Below, in pieces: positions 55,837 through 64,000 of a stretch of DNA of 64,000 nt. Below the pieces are notes generated by a model. It was not told the origin of the DNA. It made no database searches and saw only the letters and a list, made by a program, of their open reading frames with translations. Source of the stretch: Triglochin maritima (Eukaryota > Streptophyta > Magnoliopsida > Alismatales > Juncaginaceae); assembly GCA_963682175.1 (NCBI GenBank), contig OY821772.1:18592743-18656742 (forward strand), given 5' to 3'. The position numbers were made by a program, and so were the translations under genes. Each line of letters opens with the position of its first letter. The first letter of the stretch is position 1.

Positions 55837-58800
55837 ATGCGAGGTTGGGCTCGTTCTGGTGAGAGCGCTCGACTCGAGAGAGTGCTTATTTCTGAGATGG
55901 AAGATCTTGGTGATCGACCATCTCCGCCTCGTGCTCCTTTGGAGCAAGAAGGCGAGTCGTCTCGTGGTGGCGAGGGAGACCGGGTTCCATACATGGACTA
56001 CCTCGGTCCATTCCCACCACCACGTAGACCTCCTTCTCCTCCTCCTCTGACTCGAGAGGAAGGGAGATTCGGTCAGGATCGAGTTCTAGGTGCACCACCA
56101 CCTTTAGCTCGACAGGATAGGCCGATGACGTTGTGGGAGCGGACCCATCCTGTTCGGGCCGCGCAACCTTCTTGCATAGTTGTTCCCCCTGCTCGCGGGA
56201 ACAACTATGAGCTGAAACCTCAGTATGTGAGCATGCTTCCAACCTTTACTGCCAATAAGGAGGATCCGTATATTTTTATACGCGAATTCGAGGAAGTATG
56301 CTCCATGTTCAAGCTTCAACAGCTTGACGAGGATTCTGTCCGGTTGAGGATGATTTCGTTCGCATTGAAGGATAATGCGAAGAAATGGATGTATAGCCTC
56401 CCGGCGAGTTCGATTCGGTCTTGGGATGACTTTGTGACCGTCTTTCTGAAGAGATTTTTCCCTCAAAGGAAAACTCAACAGATACGGCACCAGATACATC
56501 AAATGTATCAGACCGAGACCGAATCTTTTCATGGTTTCTTTGAGAGGTTCAAGGACCTTCTCCAGCAATGCCCTCATCATGGACTTGAGCTATGGCAGCT
56601 GTGCCAGATTGTTTATGAGGGCATCAACTACAACACCCGCACATTGTTGGAGTCGATGTGTCAGGGTGACTTCCAAATGAAACCCATCGAGGAGGCATGG
56701 GACACTTTTGAATCCATGGCTGAGCGCACCTTCGAGTGGGACACCATGAGAGAGCCACCAGCCGCCAGGTCTTCTGGTCGAGCTGGATCATATCATGTTG
56801 AGTCGACTATCGCGTCTGAGGCGAAAATGGCTGCTCTCATGCGTAGGATAGAGAGTTTGGAGATGGACCGAGCTCCTGTAGCTCAGGTCGCTACTCCCGG
56901 GTGTACTAGGTGTGGACTGTCGGGACATGATGACTTGGAGTGCGCTTACGCTCCAAGAGATACTGAGCATGGAAATGCGATGTATCATCAAAGGCCCCGA
57001 AACGACCCGTACAGTCATTCCTATAACCCGGGATGGCGTAACCATCCTAACTTCTCTTGGGGGTCTAGTGGCGGACACGGTCAGAGCTTGCACGCTCAAC
57101 CTCAACCTCCACCTTATCAACCTCCACGCCCATCGGCGACCTACCAACCCCCACATCAAAGGTCTCAGCACCAAAATTACCAACCTGGTCAGGCCTCTTC
57201 GTCGGGTTATTCTAACCAGACTCCACCACCTCAGCGGGTTGACCCCAAGGACCCTTCTAGTGATCCGACCCTTCAAGCATTCATGCAGAGCATGCAAAGT
57301 ACAGTCAAGGCTTTGGAAATGCAAGTTAGCCAATTGGCTCATCAATTCCATGAACGCGAGAAGGGTCAGTTCCCGAGTCAACCTGTGGTAAATCCCAGGG
57401 GTCAGCCTGCTAATACCAGGCAAAATGTACACAATGTTGAAAGTGACCCTTCCCAACATGCTAATGTTATTCATACCTTGAGATCGGGAAGGGTCGTTGA
57501 CAACAATGTGAACATGCCGGAAGCCAACCCTGTTGGCAAGTCTTCCGAGGAGAGTCTTGATCCTGTCAAGGAACCTAATTCTGAGACTCCTCCTCGTGAT
57601 TCCTATGTCCCCAAGGCACCATTCCCTCATCGGTTGACTAAAAAACGTGATGAGCATTGGGATAAGATCGTTGAGGTACTTAGGCAAGTAAAGGTGAACA
57701 TCCCGTTGTTGGACGTTGTTCAACAAATGCCACCGTATGCCAAGTTCCTCAAAGACCTTTGCACCACCAAGAGAAAAACAAATGTGCCCAAGAAGGCCTT
57801 CTTGGCCGCCAATGTGAGCTCCATATTGACACAACCCATGACTGTCAAGTACAAGGACCCTGGTTGTCCAACTGTCTCTTGCATGATTGGGAATGTGACA
57901 ATCTCTCAAGCTCTATTGGATTTGGGGGCATCTGTGAATCTCCTGCCTTACTCAGTCTATGTCAACCTTGGGATAGGCGATCTTAAACCAACGAGGACAA
58001 CCCTCCAGTTGGCTGATAGATCCGTCAAAATCCCACGAGGGAGTGTGGAGGATGTCCTTATCAAAGTGGGTGAGTTCGTATTTCCAGTTGATTTCATCAT
58101 CTTGGATACCGAACCCGTGTCCAACCCACAAGGACAAATTCCTGTAATCCTTGGGAGGCCATTTCTTGCGACATCTAATGCCTTGATCAATTGTCGCAAT
58201 GGATTGATGAGGTTGTCTTTTGGAAACCTCACGGCGGATTTCAACATCTTCACTCTTGGTAAGCAACCTGGGCTCTTCGACGACTCAGTCGGAGCCAATT
58301 TCATCCAGGACACGGATGAGCCCGATTCATCAGGCATGTTCGACTCACATCGACATATTATTGAGGTGCCTAATGATCAGGTTGCGAGTGAAGAGGATCT
58401 TGAGGAATCCGCCAGCATATCTCTGGACGAGGAGGCACATCTGGGTGCTTGCTCCTCTTACCCCGTGGCCCTTGAGCCACTTGAAATTAACTCTAAATCC
58501 GACAAGGACCCACCTCTGGTCGAGCTTAAACCGCTCCCCGATAACCTAAAGTACATCTTTTTAGGGGATAATGAGACCTTGCCACTCATTATTGCTTCTG
58601 ATCTTGAAAAAGAGCAAGAGGTTGCCCTCAAAAGAGTACTCTTTGAAAACAAAGAGGCGATCGGGTGGTCCTTGAAGGATATCAAGGGAATTAGCCCTGG
58701 TATTGTTCATCATCGGATCCACATGGAAGAGGATTCTAGGCCCCGCAGGGACCCACAACGGAGATTGAATCCTGTACTGAAAGAAGCCGTCCGAAAGGAG

Positions 58801-61434
58801 GTTCTTAAGTGCTTGGATCATGGCATAATTTATCCTATCTCTGATAGTTCGTGGGTGAGTCCTGTCCATGTGGTTCCCAAGAAGTCAGGCGTGACGGTTG
58901 TGGAGAATGAGCATAATGAGCTTATCCCGACACGCCTGCAAACTGGCTGGCGAGTTTGCGTTGATTATCGCAAGCTCAATGCGGCAACGCGGAAAGATCA
59001 TTTCCCGTTGCCATTCATTGATCAGATGTTGGAAAGGTTGGCCGGACATGAGTACTATTGTTTTCTTGATGGATACTCCGGTTACAACCAAATTCCCATC
59101 GCCCCCGAGGACCAAGAGAAAACCACATTCACTTGTCCCTTTGGCACGTTTGCCTACCGTCGCATGCCCTTTGGGTTATGCAATGCGCCGGCAACGTTTC
59201 AGAGGTGTATGATCAGCATCTTCTCCGATATGGTTGAGCGTTTCCTTGAGATCTTCATGGACGACTTTTCCATATTTGGCGCTTCCTTTGATGAGTGCCT
59301 TCATCACTTGAGCCTTGTTCTCAAGCGATGCCGTGAGAAGAACCTCGCTCTCAATTGGGAGAAATGTCACTTCATGGTGAAGCGAGGGATTGTACTTGGA
59401 CATGTGGTCTCAAGTAGGGGAATTGAGGTCGATCCCGCCAAAGTGGGTATCATTGCTAATCTCCCACCGCCACGTAATGTGAAGGATATCCGCGCCTTTT
59501 TGGGGCATGCTGGATTCTATCGGCGGTTCATTCGGGATTTTAGCAAAATCGCTCGACCTCTCACCGCCTTGTTGGCTAAGGATGCCATTTTTGAGTTCAC
59601 ACCGGATTGCCACCATGCCTTTTTGACCTTGAAGAAAGAGTTGACTTCAGCTCCCATTATTAAGGCACCGGTGTGGATTGAACCCTTTGAGTTAATGTGT
59701 GATGCATCTGACTTCGCTGTGGGAGCAGTGCTTGGGCAACGATTGGACAAATTGCCTCATGTGATCTACTATGCCAGTAGAACACTCAATGATGCCCAAT
59801 TGAACTACACTGTGACCGAGAAGGAATTCTTAGCGATCATATTTGCTTTGGAGAAATTCCGGTCGTACTTGATTGGCTCCCACGTGATTATCTATTCTGA
59901 TCACACAGCCATCAAGCACCTCATGGCGAAGAAAGATGCAAAATCCCGACTCTTGAGATGGATCTTGTTGTTACAAGAATTCGATCTCGAGATTCGGGAC
60001 AAAAAAGGGTGTGAAAACGTTGTAGCTGACCACTTGTCTCGTCTAGAGACGACCAACCCACAGGACCAAATCATTGACGATAAATTTCCTGACGAGCAGT
60101 TGTTCATGATCGAAGATAACCCTTGGTTTGCCGACATCGTGAACTACCTCGTGACCGAGCAATTTCCTGTGGGTTGGTCAAAATCTGACCAATCCAAATT
60201 TAGATCGTATGTCAGATTCTTTCACTGGGACGACCCCTACCTATTCAAATACTGCTCTGACCAAATTTTCAGGCGGTGCGTCCCAGATACCGAGTTCCAA
60301 AGTGTGCTCCATTTCTGCCATTCCAAGGCATGTGGAGGACACTTTGGAGCAAAGAAAACTGCTGCCAAGGTGCTCCAATCTGGATTCTACTGGCCCTCTC
60401 TTTTCAAGGATGCTTACGACTTTTGTAAGCAATGTGATAGGTGCCAGCGCCTTGGCAGGATTGGTCGACGTGACATGATGCCTTTGCAAAATGTCCTTGT
60501 TGTCGACATCTTCGATGTGTGGGGCATCGATTTCATGGGTCCCTTCCCGAACTCTTTCGGGAATGTTTACATTCTGGTGGCCGTTGACTATGTGTCTAAG
60601 TGGGTTGAGGCTATACCCACAAAGACCAATGACAACAAGGTGGTCACCAAATTCTTGAGGGACATTTTTGCGCGATTTGGTACTCCTCGTACCATAATCA
60701 GCGATAGGGGTACCCACTTCTGTAATCGCTCCTTTGAAGCGCTTATGAGGAAATATTCGATCACCCACAAGCTTGCGACCCCATACCATCCGCAAACTAG
60801 TGGGCAGGTCGAAATCTCTAACCGTCAATTAAAGCAAATTCTTGAGAAGACGGTTAGTTCCTCGAGGAAGGATTGGTCTACCAAATTGAATGACGCATTG
60901 TGGGCTTTCCGCACCGCGTACAAGACCAATTTGGGTATGTCCCCTTATCGGGTAGTGTACGGCAAGGCTTGCCACCTACCCGTCGAGCTTGAGCATCGTG
61001 CTTTCTGGGCGATCAAGAACCTGAATATGGATCTTGATCAAGCAGGAGTACAACGTAAGTTCGACATTGTGGAATTAGAAGAGTTACGCAATGATGCGTA
61101 CGAGAATGCCATAATTCATAAGTCCCGAGCCAAGATGTTTCACGATCGCATGATTATGCGAAAGGTGTTTACGGCCGGGCAGAAGGTGTTGCTCTACAAT
61201 TCCCGGCTTCATCTGTTTGCGGGTAAGCTCCGCAGTCGCTGGTCTGGCCCATTTATTGTCCAAACCGTTTATCCTCATGGAGCGGTTGAAATCTTGAACC
61301 CAGGGAATGGGGACGTGTTCAAAGTTAATGGACAACGCCTCAAACCCTACTTGGAGGGGGCACCAGCCGAAGTCGAGGAGGTCATGTTCCTTCATGAACC
61401 TCCCTCGCACTCAACCATTCATGCTCCTACATGA
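55837..61434 (+). CDS. Athila-type gag-pol polyprotein, intact
   Basis: A single uninterrupted frame of 1,865 codons from ATG 55837. ATG 55897 is an equally likely start, because the derivative's ORF begins at the corresponding place and lacks the upstream ATG. Domains by residue: gag capsid about 130-310; zinc knuckle C356-x2-C359-x4-H364-x4-C369; aspartic protease with DLGAS at 695-699 and ILGRPFL at 771-777; RT with FLDGYSG (Asp 1078) and FMDD 1140-1143; RNase H residues Asp1289, Glu1330, Asp1355 and Asp1398. Integrase follows, with zinc site His1495, His1502, Cys1533 and Cys1536, the triad Asp1565, Asp1623, Glu1659 (35 residues between the last two), and a C-terminal GPF motif near 1804. 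All catalytic residues are present. The product would form particles, process itself, reverse transcribe and integrate. Confidence 0.95.
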   Translation: MRGWARSGESARLERVLISEMEDLGDRPSPPRAPLEQEGESSRGGEGDRVPYMDYLGPFPPPRRPPSPPPLTREEGRFGQDRVLGAPPPLARQDRPMTLWERTHPVRAAQPSCIVVPPARGNNYELKPQYVSMLPTFTANKEDPYIFIREFEEVCSMFKLQQLDEDSVRLRMISFALKDNAKKWMYSLPASSIRSWDDFVTVFLKRFFPQRKTQQIRHQIHQMYQTETESFHGFFERFKDLLQQCPHHGLELWQLCQIVYEGINYNTRTLLESMCQGDFQMKPIEEAWDTFESMAERTFEWDTMREPPAARSSGRAGSYHVESTIASEAKMAALMRRIESLEMDRAPVAQVATPGCTRCGLSGHDDLECAYAPRDTEHGNAMYHQRPRNDPYSHSYNPGWRNHPNFSWGSSGGHGQSLHAQPQPPPYQPPRPSATYQPPHQRSQHQNYQPGQASSSGYSNQTPPPQRVDPKDPSSDPTLQAFMQSMQSTVKALEMQVSQLAHQFHEREKGQFPSQPVVNPRGQPANTRQNVHNVESDPSQHANVIHTLRSGRVVDNNVNMPEANPVGKSSEESLDPVKEPNSETPPRDSYVPKAPFPHRLTKKRDEHWDKIVEVLRQVKVNIPLLDVVQQMPPYAKFLKDLCTTKRKTNVPKKAFLAANVSSILTQPMTVKYKDPGCPTVSCMIGNVTISQALLDLGASVNLLPYSVYVNLGIGDLKPTRTTLQLADRSVKIPRGSVEDVLIKVGEFVFPVDFIILDTEPVSNPQGQIPVILGRPFLATSNALINCRNGLMRLSFGNLTADFNIFTLGKQPGLFDDSVGANFIQDTDEPDSSGMFDSHRHIIEVPNDQVASEEDLEESASISLDEEAHLGACSSYPVALEPLEINSKSDKDPPLVELKPLPDNLKYIFLGDNETLPLIIASDLEKEQEVALKRVLFENKEAIGWSLKDIKGISPGIVHHRIHMEEDSRPRRDPQRRLNPVLKEAVRKEVLKCLDHGIIYPISDSSWVSPVHVVPKKSGVTVVENEHNELIPTRLQTGWRVCVDYRKLNAATRKDHFPLPFIDQMLERLAGHEYYCFLDGYSGYNQIPIAPEDQEKTTFTCPFGTFAYRRMPFGLCNAPATFQRCMISIFSDMVERFLEIFMDDFSIFGASFDECLHHLSLVLKRCREKNLALNWEKCHFMVKRGIVLGHVVSSRGIEVDPAKVGIIANLPPPRNVKDIRAFLGHAGFYRRFIRDFSKIARPLTALLAKDAIFEFTPDCHHAFLTLKKELTSAPIIKAPVWIEPFELMCDASDFAVGAVLGQRLDKLPHVIYYASRTLNDAQLNYTVTEKEFLAIIFALEKFRSYLIGSHVIIYSDHTAIKHLMAKKDAKSRLLRWILLLQEFDLEIRDKKGCENVVADHLSRLETTNPQDQIIDDKFPDEQLFMIEDNPWFADIVNYLVTEQFPVGWSKSDQSKFRSYVRFFHWDDPYLFKYCSDQIFRRCVPDTEFQSVLHFCHSKACGGHFGAKKTAAKVLQSGFYWPSLFKDAYDFCKQCDRCQRLGRIGRRDMMPLQNVLVVDIFDVWGIDFMGPFPNSFGNVYILVAVDYVSKWVEAIPTKTNDNKVVTKFLRDIFARFGTPRTIISDRGTHFCNRSFEALMRKYSITHKLATPYHPQTSGQVEISNRQLKQILEKTVSSSRKDWSTKLNDALWAFRTAYKTNLGMSPYRVVYGKACHLPVELEHRAFWAIKNLNMDLDQAGVQRKFDIVELEELRNDAYENAIIHKSRAKMFHDRMIMRKVFTAGQKVLLYNSRLHLFAGKLRSRWSGPFIVQTVYPHGAVEILNPGNGDVFKVNGQRLKPYLEGAPAEVEEVMFLHEPPSHSTIHAPT

Positions 61435-62978
61435 GTGGTTGAGCTTTCATGTTTGTACATAGTTAAAAAAAAAAAAAACTCATTCAGTGAGCATCGATTG
61501 TTGTGGGCCCCAACCCTTGAGTATTTGGGCCCCATTTCTTTCACGTATTTGTCTCCCTTCTTCAGCTTCTCACAGGTTTTGAGGGAATTTGGGTTTGTGT
61601 CCATCAACATGACCCCGAACGTCCCTTTGTACTTCATGTTGGTGAGATCGTTCCTTTTTCATGCATGTATCCATATAGTATTTTGCTCACATTCATTGAG
61701 GACAATGCATGAAGTAGGTGTGGGGGGGTGTTTTACGTGTGTACATAGTCGAGTCTTTTCTTTTGATTTTGTTTTCTTTTGTTTGCATTGTTAGGGTCAT
61801 GATAGTGTGCTGCATTTAATACCGATATATCTGCTTGCCATGATCCTTGGGTGACTTGTCTTCTTTTGCTTGCCTAGTGCTTCAAAATTTTCACATTTCT
61901 TTCAAAATCTTCATGTGTTTTCGAAAGAAAATGTTTTGTGGGTTTTTGCGTGTGTTTAGCATGTGCAAAACCGTTGAGAGGCAAAGTAAAAAGAAAGCTC
62001 CCAAAATTGTCTTGAACTTGATGCATTAGGATATCTAGTACGTGGCTTTAGGATTTATCGAGTCGTTAGGATGCACCCCAGTTTTCCTTTGGGGGTGAGT
62101 AATCATAGGGTTTCAGTGCTCAAACATTCAAAGAAGTCCACCCTGAACCTAGTGAGTCAATAATTCGTGTTTGTTAATTTAGGAAGTTTGTTGTAGTCAA
62201 GGACCCTCTTAATCTTGTTGTGAGACATTAGTGTAGGGGTTTTGGTTCATGTGTAGATAAGAAATAAGTGAGTAGATGTTCTCTCTTCTTGCACGGCTCC
62301 TATCACTCGGGAAAGTAGGTCTGAAGGGACTTTGTGCCTGGTGCTTTCGAGTCATCTGACTTGGGATGCGCCGACTGAACTCCCGTTACACGGGTGGTAG
62401 GGATTGCCCTATGTGGAGATTTGGGGAAAGGTGTACGTGATAGTGTAAGTCCTCATGGGCAATGATGCACGAAACCTGACCCTGGGAGAATGTAGCTCCA
62501 ACTAATAAAAAGAAAAAAAAAAGGAAAAAAATGTGTGAAAAGAAACAAAAAAAAAAAAAAAAAGTTAATGCAATAAGAACCTTAATGGACCTTACACTTT
62601 GTATCACTTGAGGATCTTGAGGTTGTCCATGTCTTTCACTTAATTCCTTATTTAACTTGCACGAATGGTTTATTAGGCTAGGTGTGGACTGATTACCTAT
62701 ATAGAGTCGGCCCGTAGGATTACCGCATTCCATGATCGTCAAAATAAGTCCAACGAGTCGTGTAGCTAGATTGATTAATGCATCTTGTTCGGATTTTGTG
62801 GGTATATCCGCTGAAAACCCTCAGGAGACACCACTCCTCCTCCTTGGCAACAAGGAGGTTTAACGGCTTGTTGCACATGCTAAGTGCAACCGTGATTCCT
62901 ACGAAAGTGAGTTAGGATTTCTTGTTTTTTTCGTATGCTTTTTCCTTTCTTTGTTTTGCTCGAGACTAGCAAAAACTT
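61435..62978 (+). other. 3' untranslated region of element A
   Basis: No ORF above about 120 codons and no envelope-like gene. An internal G-tract AGGTGTGGGGGGG (61716-61728) lies 290 bp after the stop. The following roughly 1.25 kb is conserved with element B and the derivative, including an A-rich stretch near 62505-62565. Confidence 0.6.
61716..61728 (+). other. Internal polypurine-tract-like G-run
   Basis: AGGTGTGGGGGGG nearly repeats the terminal polypurine tract at 62979-62993. Counterparts lie at 45382-45408 and, on the minus strand, 36124-36110, each preceded by GAGGACAATGCATG. Confidence 0.6.
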
Positions 62979-62993
62979 AGGTGTGGGGGTATT
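62979..62993 (+). other. Polypurine tract of element A
   Basis: AGGTGTGGGGGTATT immediately before the 3' LTR. Confidence 0.8.
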
Positions 62994-64000
62994 TGATTGA
63001 CATCATTTCATGCTTATATTTGTACCTTATATCCATTATCTTACACCTAAGCAATGCTATGTGACGAGTTTTATGTTTAGTTTTCAGAAATAAAGAGGTT
63101 TGAAGAGAAGAGCCATGAAAGGACCCAAAAGCAGGAAAAAAGGACCTAATTGTGAGACCTGGGGACCAAGATGCAAGGGGGAAGGACCTGATCGTAAGAC
63201 AGAAGGACCTAAGAGCAAAACAGGAAACTCCACACCATCATGAGGAGTATTTTGTCAATTCGATTCGGGTCGGAGCTCCACTAAACCAGCTAGATGCATC
63301 CAAGACCAAGAAACAAACCAAGGCAAGCCCACCAGAAGTCCCAGCCGGATCTGGGCCTTATAGGCCGCCAATTGGCGGTCTGGAACCGCCAATTGGCGGT
63401 CTGGTTAAGCCCAAATCAGCCAAGATTCTTCCTGGACTTGTATTAGCATGTGTTTAGGCTATTTTTGGTATTGGTTTAGTCCCACATCGGGGGATTGTCC
63501 CGGATTAGCTTTTTCCATGCTTATAAATAGAACTCTTCACCTCCCATTGTATCGATGTCCCTCTTGGTGGCCATCTTCCCTACTAAGAGTGAAGCCTTGA
63601 AGCAAAACTCTAGTGGAGGAAGAGCTACTTGTAATTGAGTGAGTTAATAATAGAAGTTTTTCTTTTAATGATGTTGTTTCTCTCTTAGTTTAATTTCCTT
63701 TCATTTGCATGCTTGTTTGTTTGTTTAGTTTTATGCTTCTTTAATATTTCTTGCTTAAGTAGTATAAATTTCATTTCAGTATTATGTTTTCCTTTGCTAA
63801 ATTAGTTAGTGTAATGAGTAGTGAGTAGTTCCATCCCCATTTGGGGGGTGGAGAAATATGTGATATAATAATGAAGTGTATTAAGTGTGTGTTATTTTTA
63901 TCCCTTGAGCTTTATATGATTTCCATAACCATCTAATGGGTCTCCACTCTTATCTTTGATATGCTAATGCTCTTGAATGAAGCTTAGCTTATGCTTTGAT
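62994..64000 (+). repeat. 3' LTR of element A, truncated by the window end
   Basis: 1007 bp visible, almost identical to 53179 onward. Differences noted are near 63603 (C versus A), 63873 (A versus T) and 63943 (C versus A). Both palindromic units are retained (63365-63399). Confidence 0.93.

Larger units (their letters stand above)
53179..64000 (+). mobile_element. Young, apparently intact Athila-type element A (3' LTR runs off window)
   Basis: The 5' LTR 53179-54759, primer-binding site 54766-54784, intact gag-pol 55837-61434, polypurine tract 62979-62993 and 3' LTR from 62994 to beyond the window end are in normal order. The visible 1007 bp of the 3' LTR differs from the 5' LTR at about three positions by eye, so the insertion is recent. 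The left target duplication would be TGAAG (53174-53178); the right one is not visible. No envelope-like ORF is present between pol and the 3' LTR. Confidence 0.93.

Noticed and set aside
56788..57909. 373-codon minus-strand ORF
   Set aside because: It is antisense to the intact gag-pol frame and is a shadow of its codon structure.
57913..57930. Protease DLGAS instead of the usual D-T/S-G as an inactivating mutation
   Set aside because: D-L-G-A is, to my knowledge, the usual form in Athila-lineage proteases, and the rest of the polyprotein is intact.

Overview
This window is plant nuclear DNA, most likely from a eudicot angiosperm. The evidence is nested LTR retrotransposons of plant-only lineages (Athila-type and chromovirus Ty3/gypsy, several Ty1/copia), hAT and PIF/Harbinger transposons, and a plant thioredoxin-like gene with GT-AG introns. 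There is no prokaryotic organisation. By my reading about 90 percent of the window is mobile DNA, and most boundaries are fixed by target-site duplications (TSDs) read directly from the sequence.

Left flank, 1-8120: the 3' part of a gypsy LTR (1-1415), a copia integrase scrap, a PIF/Harbinger element whose Myb/NAM-associated ORF has one nonsense codon (2467-4345), two hAT-type non-autonomous elements (one with a perfect 8-bp TSD), and the only recognisable host gene, a three-exon CXXS1-like thioredoxin gene (6424-7836) that has lost its active-site cysteine and carries a 1-bp frameshift.

Copia block, 8121-22419: an old minus-strand copia (TSD ATATG) that received a plus-strand, RT-less copia (8415-12196, TSD GATAG), a gag-only copia (14885-20057, TSD CATAC) and a 413-bp hAT MITE.

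Middle, 22420-25522: unassigned DNA split by a solo LTR (23122-25029, TSD GTTTT).

Gypsy block, 25523 to the window end: a decayed chromovirus (Tekay/Del-like) is the host. Its gag holds a solo LTR (27950-30016) and a 17.7-kb Athila-like element B (30335-48024, TSD GTCCT). Element B in turn holds a minus-strand non-autonomous Athila derivative (33304-40703, TSD TACAA) with an open 503-codon mosaic ORF. Its 3' LTR was hit by a minus-strand Athila-like LTR (51632), then a plus-strand one (53059), then a young, apparently intact Athila element A (53179 to beyond the window) with an uninterrupted gag-pol of about 1,865 codons.

The most unusual signal is two unrelated palindromic modules in the LTRs. 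ACCGCCAATTGGCGGT-type repeats occur in Athila LTRs, in Athila leaders and in a copia LTR. CGGTCGACCG-type arrays occur in gypsy, solo and copia LTRs. The same short palindromes therefore sit in U3 regions of different superfamilies. All calls come from reading the sequence; no database search was run.
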